This document shows, piece after piece, positions 1 to 8,484 of a stretch of 64,000 nt of DNA. The position numbers were made by a program, and so were the translations under genes. The stretch covers positions 186,001 to 250,000 of the forward strand of contig NZ_JAVRHO010000001.1 in NCBI RefSeq assembly GCF_031846515.1. The letters run 5' to 3'. The notes below the pieces were generated by a model. It worked only from the letters and a program-made list of their open reading frames with translations. It was not told the DNA's origin and ran no database searches. Position 1 is the stretch's first letter. Each line of letters starts with the position of its first letter. The stretch is from Autumnicola lenta (GTDB taxonomy: Bacteria; Bacteroidota; Bacteroidia; Flavobacteriales; Flavobacteriaceae).

Positions 1-426
1 AAAAAGAGCTTCCATTGCAGGATGTTCAATTTCCTTACTCTCGAGAATTGCCATAATTGTAGCCACACCAAGACCGTTATCGGCACCAAGCGTGGTTCCT
101 TTGGCCCGCACCCAATCTTCGTCTACATACATTTCTATCCCCTGAGTGGCGAAGTCGAACTTTGTGTCATTATTTTTCTGGTGCACCATATCAAGATGAG
201 ACTGAAGCACCACTGGTTTTCTATCTTCCAGACCGGCAGTGGCAGTTTTCCTGATAACCACATTCCCGGTATCGTCTACCAATGTTTCCAGATTAAGATT
301 ATTTCCGAAGTTTTTAATGAACTCTATCACCTGCTCTTCCTTCTTGGAAGCCCTTGGAACTTCGTTTAAATCTGCAAAGTTTTTCCATAATTCGCGCGGT
401 TCTAACTCTCTTATTTCTTCATTCAT
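1..426 (-). CDS. pepD: Aminoacyl-histidine dipeptidase (PepD, M20 family), 3' end outside window
   Basis: Cytosolic zinc dipeptidase of the M20/PepD family that cleaves dipeptides such as Xaa-His. The first 142 codons are present and the gene runs off the left edge. The reading starts MNEEIRELEP at an ATG on the minus strand. The metal-ligand motif SHLDMVHQ (His77, Asp79) and the bridging-Asp motif ADNGLG (Asp116) are both visible and in the right order and spacing for PepD. An exact TACATTTG -7 box lies 25 nt upstream on the same strand, which supports this start. No partner gene can be seen. The family call is firm; substrate range is inferred from the family. Confidence 0.93.
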   Translation of the reverse strand, partial: MNEEIRELEPRELWKNFADLNEVPRASKKEEQVIEFIKNFGNNLNLETLVDDTGNVVIRKTATAGLEDRKPVVLQSHLDMVHQKNNDTKFDFATQGIEMYVDEDWVRAKGTTLGADNGLGVATIMAILESKEIEHPAMEALF

Positions 427-450
427 AATCTTAATATTTTGGTATATTCA

Positions 451-458
451 CAAATGTA
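451..458 (-). promoter_or_regulatory. -7 box (TACATTTG) upstream of pepD
   Basis: Exact match on the minus strand to the Bacteroidota TAnnTTTG -7 element, 25 nt before the pepD ATG. No clear TTG -33 element at 17-23 nt was found, so the call is tentative. Confidence 0.4.
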
Positions 459-515
459 TTGGTAATTGCGTAAGCTGGAAAATTTGAAAAGTTATAAAAA
501 TTGTAATATAGCGCC

Positions 516-1589
516 GTGAAGAGAAAAACCACCTTAGTTCTTGCTTTATTCCTACCCCTGCAGATCATCATTATCAAGATTTTATCCAATCACCCCCTTT
601 TTATTGAAATCTGGTACAGCAATTTCCTTTATCCAAAGATTTCCGGAATAATGCGAGTTTCTTTGGGAATTCTTCCATTTTCACTTGGCGATTTGCTTTA
701 CGCATTTTTGGTAATCCTATTAATCAGGTGGATCATTATCAGGATAAAAGAACGATTTAGAAATCCTAAAAAATGGTTAATAGAAGCCTTTGCCAGTTTG
801 TCTATTATTTATCTCTGTTTTAATCTCTTCTGGGGATATAATTATTACCGTTTGCCGTTGCACCGGTCATTAGAAATTGATAATGAATACACTACAGAAA
901 GGTTAATTATCCTCACAAAGCAATTCATTGAACGTTCTAATGAAATCCATTCTGAACTTGCTGAAAACGACTCGCTGAAAATCACAATTCCCTATATCAC
1001 ATCAGAAATTTTTGAAAGAACAATTGAAGGTTACGAGAGTGTAAGCGAAGAATTTCCTGAGTTGGCATACCGTGGGGAAAGCCTAAAATCCTCTATCTAC
1101 AGCATGCCATTGTCGTATATGGGCTTTAATGGATACTTAAATCCGCTTACCAACGAGGCTCAAGTTAACACGCTCATTGTTCCGTACAAAATTCCAACAA
1201 CGGCCAGTCATGAACTTGGTCACCAGCTTGGTTTTGCAAAAGAAAATGAAGCAAATTTTATTGCCTGTCTGGTGACAATGAACCATCCCGACCCTTACTT
1301 TAGATATTCAGGTTTTACATTTGCACTACGGTATTGTTTAAATGAATTACATAGAAGGGATAAAGCAGTTTCTGAAGAATTGATTGCAACCCTTAATCCG
1401 GGAATTCTGGCTAATTATAGAGAAGTAGAAGAATTCTGGATGGCGCATAAGAATCCGTTTGAGCCAATTTTTCAGATTATCTATAATCGATACTTGATTG
1501 CCAACAACCAGTCTGAAGGTTTAAAAAGTTACAGTTACGTCGTGGCACTGCTGGTAAATTATTTTGAAGAAGAAGAAAACAGGTTTTAG
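516..1589 (+). CDS. DUF3810 family membrane zinc-metalloprotease-like protein
   Basis: A 357-residue protein with three hydrophobic segments in the first ~120 residues (around 8-25, 55-75, 90-110) followed by a soluble domain. The motif HELGHQLGF (His232 to His236, HExxH) and the following KENEANF supply the usual zinc ligands (two His and a downstream Glu), so a membrane-anchored gluzincin-like peptidase is likely. This architecture is that of DUF3810, a Bacteroidota family without an assigned substrate. The start is a GTG at 516; the N-terminus from there matches the expected family start and no ATG is better placed. It is divergent from pepD and convergent with the small lipoprotein gene downstream. 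Function beyond peptidase-like is unknown. Confidence 0.85.
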   Translation: MKRKTTLVLALFLPLQIIIIKILSNHPLFIEIWYSNFLYPKISGIMRVSLGILPFSLGDLLYAFLVILLIRWIIIRIKERFRNPKKWLIEAFASLSIIYLCFNLFWGYNYYRLPLHRSLEIDNEYTTERLIILTKQFIERSNEIHSELAENDSLKITIPYITSEIFERTIEGYESVSEEFPELAYRGESLKSSIYSMPLSYMGFNGYLNPLTNEAQVNTLIVPYKIPTTASHELGHQLGFAKENEANFIACLVTMNHPDPYFRYSGFTFALRYCLNELHRRDKAVSEELIATLNPGILANYREVEEFWMAHKNPFEPIFQIIYNRYLIANNQSEGLKSYSYVVALLVNYFEEEENRF

Positions 1590-1625
1590 GTTCAAATCCC
1601 TTCTTCAGCAGTAAAATTTCAGTGG

Positions 1626-1643
1626 GACGATATTTGGCATTTT
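1626..1643 (+). repeat. Intergenic motif, variant of GTCGATAATTGGCATTTT
   Basis: Reads GACGATATTTGGCATTTT, a close variant of the motif seen after lysA at 34337-34353. It lies in the short gap between the convergent DUF3810 and lipoprotein genes. Function unknown; see findings. Confidence 0.4.
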
Positions 1644-1655
1644 CGGGGCCTCTCT

Positions 1656-2102
1656 TTATTTCACCTTAAATTCTCCGGAGTTAAGTACTACCTGTGTAGA
1701 AGGAGTTACCGCATCCTGTCGATCTTCTGCCGTAATAAAAACTCTAATCGGTTTATAAGGTGTAACGGTACGTATTTCTCCGCTGTTCTTACGATTTATC
1801 CTTAAATTTCCAATATTAATGGTTCCGTGCTTTTCAGTTTCCATCCATGCTACATAATTTCTTCTGGCAGGGGTTAGACGGTCGGGTTCAGCCATATTTT
1901 CTACCTCAAATTCCAGTTCGTAGTTATTATTATCATTTTTCTCGACCTTCAGCTTTGCATCGGCGGCGGGGATAACTTCAGAATTAGGAAAGTTTATGGT
2001 GCTTGAGCATGCGCTTACTAAGATGGCTGCAAAAATAAAACTCAATATTCTAAAACCTTCTTTTATAGGTAACTTATTCTTTGTTGTTTTTTCTACTAAC
2101 AT
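1656..2102 (-). CDS. Small lipoprotein of unknown function
   Basis: A 148-residue protein with a charged N-terminus, a hydrophobic stretch (about residues 20-31) and a lipobox-like LVSAC, so it is probably a lipidated envelope protein. The mature part is rich in Asn, Asp, Glu and Lys and reads like a single beta-rich domain; I do not recognise a family. The ATG at 2102 gives a long n-region before the hydrophobic segment, but there is no later start that keeps a positively charged n-region of normal length. It is a single gene, convergent with DUF3810 and divergent from the methyltransferase gene. Confidence 0.7.
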   Translation of the reverse strand: MLVEKTTKNKLPIKEGFRILSFIFAAILVSACSSTINFPNSEVIPAADAKLKVEKNDNNNYELEFEVENMAEPDRLTPARRNYVAWMETEKHGTINIGNLRINRKNSGEIRTVTPYKPIRVFITAEDRQDAVTPSTQVVLNSGEFKVK

Positions 2103-2225
2103 TACTTTTTCTTTTTATAGTAATAATACACAAATTAGCTGTTTTCCGACTGATACACAAAATTTTATATTAATATCGGTTATTTTTTAACCCAGGTCTA
2201 AGCTATTTTAACTTTAGATTCAGGA

Positions 2226-2259
2226 TTGTGTAAGGCGGGAGACTCTTTTATTATCTTTG
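2226..2259 (+). promoter_or_regulatory. Promoter of the TrmH-type methyltransferase gene
   Basis: TTG at 2226-2228, 23 nt spacer, exact TATCTTTG at 2252-2259. The ATG follows only 4 nt after the -7 box, so the transcript would be leaderless or nearly so. Confidence 0.55.
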
Positions 2260-2263
2260 CTGT

Positions 2264-3073
2264 ATGCACAAACAAATTTCGAGCTTACAGAATCCTGCAA
2301 TAAAACGAATTCTTCAGTTACAGGAAAAATCCCGAAACAGGAGAAAAGAAGGTGTTTTTACAGCGGAAGGAATTCGGGAAATTCAGTTAGGGATAAAAGG
2401 TGGTTTTCGGCTTAAGGAAATTTATTTTCAACCTGGATTATCTTCCGAAGATGAAATAAAGTCAATGCTCGAAAATGCCAATTTTCGACCTGATATTACT
2501 GAAATCTCTTCTGAAGTTTATAAAAAGCTTGCGTACCGCGGAAGTACTGAAGGCTTAATTGCCATTTTTCAGTCTAAAACCTCGACGCTGAAGGATTTGC
2601 AGTTTTCTTCAGAAAAACCACTGATTCTTATTGCTGAAGCACCCGAAAAACCAGGAAATATCGGCGCTTTATTAAGAACGGCAGATGCTGCAAATGCAGA
2701 TGCCGTGATAATTGCCAATCCAAAGACCGATCTTTACAATCCAAATATCATACGGTCCAGCGTGGGCTGTGTTTTTACCAATCAAATTGCCACCGGCTCT
2801 ACTTCTGAAATTATTGCGTTCCTAAAACGACAAAATATTAAAATTTATGCCGCCGCGCTGCAGGATTCAAAAAATTATGCTGAAGTCGACTTTAGGGAAA
2901 GTTCGGCCATCGTTGTAGGAACAGAAGCGACCGGTTTGAGCAGCGAATGGCTTGAAAATTCAGATCAAAATATCATAATTCCCATGAGTGGTGAAATAGA
3001 TTCTATGAATGTTTCGGTTGCAGCAGGGATCCTTATTTTTGAAGCCAAGCGGCAACGGGGATTTTTAAATTAG
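2264..3073 (+). CDS. TrmH/SpoU-family RNA 2'-O-methyltransferase
   Basis: A 269-residue SpoU-class (SPOUT) methyltransferase that transfers a methyl group from S-adenosylmethionine to a ribose 2'-OH in rRNA or tRNA. The N-terminal ~100 residues form the RNA-substrate-binding domain (SSLQNPAIKRILQLQEKS), and the C-terminal part carries the three SPOUT motifs: EAPEKPGNIGALLRTADAA, then VVGTEATGLS, then IPMSGEIDSMNVSVAAGI. All motif residues expected for SAM binding in the trefoil knot are present. The length fits the family. The exact target nucleotide cannot be read from sequence, so no gene symbol is given. A promoter sits immediately upstream, and its stop codon lies inside a short GTAGGCT-type tandem repeat. 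Confidence 0.93.
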   Translation: MHKQISSLQNPAIKRILQLQEKSRNRRKEGVFTAEGIREIQLGIKGGFRLKEIYFQPGLSSEDEIKSMLENANFRPDITEISSEVYKKLAYRGSTEGLIAIFQSKTSTLKDLQFSSEKPLILIAEAPEKPGNIGALLRTADAANADAVIIANPKTDLYNPNIIRSSVGCVFTNQIATGSTSEIIAFLKRQNIKIYAAALQDSKNYAEVDFRESSAIVVGTEATGLSSEWLENSDQNIIIPMSGEIDSMNVSVAAGILIFEAKRQRGFLN

Positions 3074-3094
3074 GCTGTAGGCTGTAGGCTGTAG
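3071..3094 (+). repeat. Short tandem repeat (TAGGCTG x3)
   Basis: Three perfect copies of a 7-bp unit TAGGCTG followed by TAG; the first copy contains the stop codon of the methyltransferase gene. It lies in the 78-bp gap before the M48 gene. Confidence 0.8.
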
Positions 3095-3151
3095 AAATTT
3101 ATACAATAAACTTGTTCAGGAAAGAATACTTTCATTTAAAAAGAAACACAT

Positions 3152-4390
3152 TTGAGCTCAGAGACTTTATATTATATCATTATCGGGATCATAATTATCG
3201 ATTTTATATTCGATAAAATCCTGGATGCCTTAAACGCAAAACATTTTGACGATCCCGTTCCACAGGAATTAGAAGATGTATACAATTCCGAAGAATATGA
3301 GAAATCGCAGCGGTACAAAAAAGAGCGGTACAAATTCGGAATAATTACGTCAACTTTTTCAGTGCTGCTGACTTTAGGTTTTATTATTTTCGGAGGTTTT
3401 GAATGGGCAGATCAAATTGCAAGGAGTGTTAGTGATAACCCGATTTTGGTAGCACTTATTTTCTTCGGAATAATTATGTTTGGCAGTGATATTCTTACCA
3501 CTCCTTTTTCCTGGTACAGTACTTTTGTGATTGAAGAAAAATACGGATTCAACAAAACCACTAAAAAAACTTTTTTGCTGGATAAACTCAAAGGCTGGCT
3601 GATGATGGCTATCCTGGGCGGCGTAATACTGGCACTTATTATCTGGTTTTACCAGATTGCCGGAGATAATTTTTGGTGGTATGCCTGGATTCTCGTGGCG
3701 ATATTTGCCATTTTTATGAACATGTTTTATGCGAAACTTATTGTTCCGCTTTTCAACAAGCAAACTCCTTTAAAGGATGGTTCGTTAAGGGAAAAAATAG
3801 AGAGATACGCTGAAAACGTTGGTTTTAAGCTAGACAATATTTTTGTGATCGACGGTTCTAAAAGAAGTACAAAAGCAAATGCCTATTTTTCGGGATTTGG
3901 GAAGGAAAAAAGGATTACTTTATATGACACACTGGTAAACGACCTGAAAGATGAAGAGATTGTCGCGGTACTTGCGCACGAAGTAGGTCACTATAAAAAA
4001 AACCATATTATCGTAAATCTTACCGCTTCTATCCTTACCACCGGATTTACATTATGGCTGTTATCTCTTTTTGTGGGAAATCCAGTGCTATCTGAAGCTT
4101 TGGGAGTTTCACAGCCTGGTTTTCACATTGGCCTTGTTGCCTTCGGAATATTGTATAGCCCCATTTCTGAAATTACAGGTTTTATCATGAACTATCTTTC
4201 CCGAAAATTCGAATATCAGGCAGATGATTTTGCGAAAGACACCTATGATGGTAATCACCTCATTTCCAGTCTTAAAAAGCTATCCAAAAACAGCCTGAGT
4301 AATCTGACTCCGCATAAAGCTTATGTTAAGGTACATTACTCGCACCCTACACTATTGCAGAGATTTAGAAACCTGCAAGGAGATTTGTAG
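3152..4390 (+). CDS. M48 family peptidase, CAAX prenyl protease 1 (Ste24)-like
   Basis: A 412-residue integral membrane zinc peptidase of the Ste24/HtpX group. Several hydrophobic segments are visible (about residues 3-20, 68-86, 100-118, 152-172, 178-200 and two near 300-340). The active-site motif is HEVGH at residues 276-280, and the third ligand region is EYQADDFA near residue 353. The length matches Ste24-type enzymes and not the shorter HtpX. In bacteria these proteins are thought to process membrane proteins; the substrate here is unknown. Translation starts at a TTG (3152): the family N-terminus (SSETLYYIIIG) begins exactly there and there is no upstream or nearby ATG. Confidence 0.92.
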   Translation: MSSETLYYIIIGIIIIDFIFDKILDALNAKHFDDPVPQELEDVYNSEEYEKSQRYKKERYKFGIITSTFSVLLTLGFIIFGGFEWADQIARSVSDNPILVALIFFGIIMFGSDILTTPFSWYSTFVIEEKYGFNKTTKKTFLLDKLKGWLMMAILGGVILALIIWFYQIAGDNFWWYAWILVAIFAIFMNMFYAKLIVPLFNKQTPLKDGSLREKIERYAENVGFKLDNIFVIDGSKRSTKANAYFSGFGKEKRITLYDTLVNDLKDEEIVAVLAHEVGHYKKNHIIVNLTASILTTGFTLWLLSLFVGNPVLSEALGVSQPGFHIGLVAFGILYSPISEITGFIMNYLSRKFEYQADDFAKDTYDGNHLISSLKKLSKNSLSNLTPHKAYVKVHYSHPTLLQRFRNLQGDL

Positions 4391-4425
4391 TTGTTTCTTT
4401 ATAATCTTAATTGTACTTTTAAAAC

Positions 4426-6639
4426 ATGATGACAGAAGCCGCTATAAAAAAGGAAAACAAGGATATTGCGAGACAATACAAGGAGCTCCTGCGTATAAGT
4501 TACCAGACACTCACCTCCGAGGATAAAGTATTAATTCGTTCTGCTTTTGATACAGCCGTAGATGCGCACAAAGACCAGCGTAGGAAATCTGGTGAAGCTT
4601 ATATTTTCCACCCTATTGCAGTGGCCAAGATTGTTGCTGCGGAAATTGGGCTGGATGCGACCTCGATAGCTGCAGCTCTACTTCATGATGTAGTTGAAGA
4701 TACACCTTATACGCTGGAGCAAATTGAAGAAATGTTTGGTGAAACCGTTGCAAAAATTGTGGACGGACTCACCAAAATTTCGAGTCTGAAAAAAGACAAG
4801 GATGTTTCGTTGCAGGCCGAAAACTTCAGAAAAATGCTGCTCACATTAAATGATGATATTAGGGTAATCATCATTAAAATAGCAGATAGGCTGCACAATA
4901 TGCAAACGATGGACGCCATGCGTCCGGATAAACAGGTGAAAATCGCTTCAGAAACATTATATATTTATGCTCCCATGGCCCACAGAATCGGGCTTTATAA
5001 CATTAAAACTGAGCTTGAAGACCTTGGACTAAAATATACTGAACCCGAAGTCTACAATGATATTTTCACCAGAATAAAAGAGAGTAAAGAGGAACAGGAT
5101 GCGTACATCAGGGAATTTTCCCGGGTTATAGAAAACTCTCTTGAACGGGAAGAATTTGTTTATGAAATCAAAGGAAGGCCAAAATCGATCTATTCTATTC
5201 ATCGCAAAATGCTCAACCAAAACGTGGGCTTTGATGAAGTTTACGACAAGTTTGCGATTAGGATCATATATAAAAGCGAGCCTTATGATGAGAAATTCTT
5301 TGCCTGGAAAATTTATTCTATAGTAACCGATCACTTCAGGCCAAATCCTACCCGATTAAGAGACTGGATTTCTTCTCCGAAGTCTACAGGCTACGAAGCG
5401 CTGCACATCACCGTAATGGGCCCAAAAGGAAGATGGGTAGAAGTGCAGATAAGGAGCCGGCGAATGAATGAAATTGCAGAAAAGGGTTATGCTGCCCATT
5501 ATAAATATAAACAGGGAAGTGTCCAGGAAGAACAGGGAATTGAGGAATGGCTGAACCGTTTGCAGGAAGCTCTCGAAAATCCCGAAGTTAATGCCGTTGA
5601 TTTTGTAGAACAGTTTAAACTCAACTTATATTCTAAAGAAATTTTCGTGTTTACACCACAAGGAGACTTGAAGTCCCTTCCAAAGGGAGCTACTCCGCTG
5701 GATTTCGCCTTCAGTATTCATACTGAAGTTGGAACGCACACTCGTGGTGCAAGGGTTAACAATAAACTTGTCCCGCTAAGTCACGAATTAAAAAGCGGGG
5801 ACCAGGTAGAAATAATAACTTCCGAAAACGCCAAACCGAATGTTAACTGGCTGGATTATGCCACTACAGCAAGGGCGAGAGCTAAGATAAAGTCTTCGCT
5901 TAAAGATGAAAAAAAGGAAATCGCCGAAGAAGGAAAAGCTATCCTTACCCGAAAATTAAAATCTCAGAAGATACAATTCAACGAAAAAACAGTAAACGAG
6001 CTGGTTGTATTTTTTCATTTAAAAACCAGTCTGGATCTTTTCTACCGGGTGGGAATCGGTAAAATCGATAACCAGAAAATAAAAGAATTTGCTTCCTCCA
6101 GAAGTAATGCCCTGGTTAGCTATATTAAGAGCAAGATCAAAAAACCGGTTGTGGCCGAAGATCTTGATAAAGATGAAATTACTTCCAAATACGATCAGCT
6201 GGTATTTGGCAAAGATCAGGACGAAACACTGGACTATAAACTCGCCAGTTGTTGCAACCCGATTCCGGGAGATAATGTCTTTGGTTTCGTAACCGTTAGC
6301 GATGGAATTAAGGTACATAAAAAAGATTGTCCAAATGCGATCCAGCTTCAGAGTAACTATGCCTACAGAATAATTCCGGCGAAATGGATTGATAGTTCCC
6401 AACAGGACTTTAAGGCGGTAATTAGACTTACCGGAATCGATAATTTAGGTTTGGTAAGCGAGATTACCAAAGAGATTTCCAGTAACCTGCATGTGAATAT
6501 GAAAAACATCAATTTTGAAAGTTCAGATGGTATTTTTAGTGGGAGGATTACCCTGGTGGTCAAGAACAATTCCATCCTTTCCACCATCATTAGCCGGCTT
6601 AAAAAAATTAACGGCATAGACAAGGTAAGCCGTGAATAA
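4426..6639 (+). CDS. spoT: Bifunctional (p)ppGpp synthetase/hydrolase (RelA/SpoT homologue)
   Basis: A 737-residue long RSH protein, the stringent-response enzyme that makes and degrades (p)ppGpp. In order: HD hydrolase domain with the His-Asp pair (HDVVED, His87-Asp88) intact; synthetase domain with RPKSIYSIHRKM and RDWISSPKSTGYEALH; TGS domain from about residue 403 (KEIFVFTPQGDLKSLPKGAT); a conserved Cys-Cys region (ASCCNPIPGDN); and a C-terminal ACT domain from about 660. Both catalytic halves look intact, so a bifunctional enzyme is expected. fur starts 29 nt downstream and purA 12 nt after that. ppGpp is a known inhibitor of PurA, so the arrangement is functionally coherent. Confidence 0.95.
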   Translation: MMTEAAIKKENKDIARQYKELLRISYQTLTSEDKVLIRSAFDTAVDAHKDQRRKSGEAYIFHPIAVAKIVAAEIGLDATSIAAALLHDVVEDTPYTLEQIEEMFGETVAKIVDGLTKISSLKKDKDVSLQAENFRKMLLTLNDDIRVIIIKIADRLHNMQTMDAMRPDKQVKIASETLYIYAPMAHRIGLYNIKTELEDLGLKYTEPEVYNDIFTRIKESKEEQDAYIREFSRVIENSLEREEFVYEIKGRPKSIYSIHRKMLNQNVGFDEVYDKFAIRIIYKSEPYDEKFFAWKIYSIVTDHFRPNPTRLRDWISSPKSTGYEALHITVMGPKGRWVEVQIRSRRMNEIAEKGYAAHYKYKQGSVQEEQGIEEWLNRLQEALENPEVNAVDFVEQFKLNLYSKEIFVFTPQGDLKSLPKGATPLDFAFSIHTEVGTHTRGARVNNKLVPLSHELKSGDQVEIITSENAKPNVNWLDYATTARARAKIKSSLKDEKKEIAEEGKAILTRKLKSQKIQFNEKTVNELVVFFHLKTSLDLFYRVGIGKIDNQKIKEFASSRSNALVSYIKSKIKKPVVAEDLDKDEITSKYDQLVFGKDQDETLDYKLASCCNPIPGDNVFGFVTVSDGIKVHKKDCPNAIQLQSNYAYRIIPAKWIDSSQQDFKAVIRLTGIDNLGLVSEITKEISSNLHVNMKNINFESSDGIFSGRITLVVKNNSILSTIISRLKKINGIDKVSRE

Positions 6640-6644
6640 TCCCA

Positions 6645-6652
6645 TATCTTTG
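6645..6652 (+). promoter_or_regulatory. -7 box (TATCTTTG) between spoT and fur
   Basis: Exact TAnnTTTG match 16 nt before the fur ATG. No TTG at the normal distance, so fur-purA may have an additional start within the operon, but this is tentative. Confidence 0.35.
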
Positions 6653-6668
6653 CTTTGGAGAAAGAATT

Positions 6669-7127
6669 ATGAGTAAAAAAGTTGTAAATAAGAACGACCA
6701 GGCTGTCGTAAAAAACGTATTTACCAAATTTTTGGAAGATAAGGGCCATCGAAAGACCCCGGAACGTTTTGCGATACTCCAGGAAATATACAATAATGAC
6801 GATCATTTTGATATTGAATCCCTTTATATCAAAATGAAGAATAAAAAGTACCGCGTTAGCCGGGCTACTTTATACAATACTATCGAGTTGTTGTTGGGCT
6901 GCGGACTGGTAAGAAAGCACCAGTTTGGGCAGAACCAGGCACAATACGAAAAATCCTATTTTGACCGTAATCACGATCATATTATCCTTACCGATACCGG
7001 GGAAGTTATCGAATTCTGCGATCCGAGGATACAGACTATCAAAAAAACCATAGAAGAGGTTTTTGATATCGAAATTACCAAACATTCTTTATATTTTTAC
7101 GGCAACAAAAAAGAAGAAACTAATTAA
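6669..7127 (+). CDS. fur: Fur family transcriptional regulator
   Basis: A 152-residue metal-dependent repressor. The N-terminal winged helix includes GHRKTPERFAIL and the recognition helix region VSRATLYNTIELLLGCGLV. The dimerisation/metal domain contains NHDHIILTDTGEVIEF and TKHSLYFYG, which supply the regulatory His/Glu/Asp ligands. The CxxC pair that forms the structural zinc site in E. coli Fur is replaced by Thr-Asp-Thr, and the C-terminal Cys pair is absent. It is therefore a Fur-like protein without the structural zinc site. Which metal it senses (iron, manganese, or peroxide as in PerR) is not decided by sequence. It lies 12 nt before purA; two exported ferritin-like genes lie just beyond purA. 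Confidence 0.92.
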   Translation: MSKKVVNKNDQAVVKNVFTKFLEDKGHRKTPERFAILQEIYNNDDHFDIESLYIKMKNKKYRVSRATLYNTIELLLGCGLVRKHQFGQNQAQYEKSYFDRNHDHIILTDTGEVIEFCDPRIQTIKKTIEEVFDIEITKHSLYFYGNKKEETN

Positions 7128-7139
7128 CCCAAATATTTC

Positions 7140-8411
7140 ATGGCGGTAGATTTACTTCTCGGGCTCCAGTGGGGCGACGAGGGAAAAGGAAAAATTGTTG
7201 ATGTTTTCACCTCCAAGTATGACATTATAGCACGTTTTCAGGGTGGTCCAAATGCCGGACACACGCTCGAATTCGACGGACAAAAACATGTGTTGCATAC
7301 TATTCCTTCCGGAATTTTCCACGACAGTACAATTAATTTAGTAGGTAACGGGGTCGTAATCGATCCGGTAATCTTTAAAAAAGAGCTTCTGAATCTCGAC
7401 AAACACAAAGTCGACTATAAATCCAAGCTCCTTATTTCCAGAAAAGCGCACGTAATTTTACCAACACACCGGTTACTCGATGCAGCTTCTGAAGCTTCTA
7501 AAGGTAAAGCCAAAATTGGATCTACCTTAAAAGGTATTGGTCCAACTTACATGGACAAAACCGGAAGAAATGGAATTAGAATAGGAGATCTTGAGCTTGA
7601 CGGCTGGGAGGAGAAATATCGTTCCCTTGCCAATAAGCATGAAAAAATGATTGAGTTCTATAATGTGGATGTACAGTACAACCTGGCAGAACTCGAAAAA
7701 GAATTTTTTGATGCTGTAAGAACCTTGAAGGAACTTACGTTTATAGATAGTGAAGATTACCTCCAAAAAGCACAGGCCGACAATAAAAGTATTTTAGCTG
7801 AAGGCGCACAGGGATCTTTACTGGATATCGACTTTGGAACCTATCCTTTTGTTACCTCATCCAATACCACTGCAGCAGGAGCCTGTACCGGTTTGGGTGT
7901 GGCACCAAGACAGATTGGAGAAGCTTTCGGAATCTTTAAAGCATACACCACCCGCGTAGGTAGTGGTCCTTTCCCTACCGAACTTTTTGATGAAGACGGA
8001 AAAACTATGGCGCGTGTAGGTAATGAATTTGGAGCTACCACGGGTAGACCAAGAAGGTGTGGCTGGCTGGATCTTGTTGCACTAAAATATGCTGTGCAGG
8101 TGAACGGTATTACGCAGCTAATTATGATGAAAGGTGATGTTTTAAGCGGATTTGAAACTCTAAAAGTTTGTACTGCTTATAACTACAGAGGAGAAGAAAT
8201 TACACATCTGCCATACAATATAGAAGCAGAAAATATTACTCCTGTTTACACTGAAATGAAAGGCTGGGCTGCTGATCTTACCGGAATGACCGAAGCATCT
8301 GAGTTACCAAAAGAATTTAATGATTACGTGAAGTTTTTAGAAAAAGAACTTGAAGTACCAATTTCTGTAGTCTCGGTTGGACCGGATCGTAAACAAACGA
8401 TTACCCGGTAA
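7140..8411 (+). CDS. purA: Adenylosuccinate synthase
   Basis: A 423-residue cytosolic enzyme that joins IMP and aspartate using GTP, the first step from IMP to AMP. The N-terminal phosphate loop GLQWGDEGKGK with the catalytic Asp/Lys is intact, followed by PNAGHT, STLKGIGPTY, TTGRPRRCGWLD and the C-terminal VSVGPDRKQTI. Length is normal for the family. It is the third gene of the spoT-fur-purA run and is followed by a strong bidirectional terminator. Confidence 0.97.
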   Translation: MAVDLLLGLQWGDEGKGKIVDVFTSKYDIIARFQGGPNAGHTLEFDGQKHVLHTIPSGIFHDSTINLVGNGVVIDPVIFKKELLNLDKHKVDYKSKLLISRKAHVILPTHRLLDAASEASKGKAKIGSTLKGIGPTYMDKTGRNGIRIGDLELDGWEEKYRSLANKHEKMIEFYNVDVQYNLAELEKEFFDAVRTLKELTFIDSEDYLQKAQADNKSILAEGAQGSLLDIDFGTYPFVTSSNTTAAGACTGLGVAPRQIGEAFGIFKAYTTRVGSGPFPTELFDEDGKTMARVGNEFGATTGRPRRCGWLDLVALKYAVQVNGITQLIMMKGDVLSGFETLKVCTAYNYRGEEITHLPYNIEAENITPVYTEMKGWAADLTGMTEASELPKEFNDYVKFLEKELEVPISVVSVGPDRKQTITR

Positions 8412-8431
8412 TTACTTTTTTAGAATATATA

Positions 8432-8465
8432 AAAAAAGCTGCTTCGAGAGAAGCAGCCTTTTTCT
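8432..8465 (+). terminator. Bidirectional terminator between purA and the ferritin-like pair
   Basis: Stem GCTGCTTC (8439-8446), loop GAGA, stem GAAGCAGC (8451-8458), with seven A before and a T-rich run after. It can end transcription from both convergent sides. Confidence 0.85.
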
Positions 8466-8484
8466 TTGAATAAATTTATCCTTT

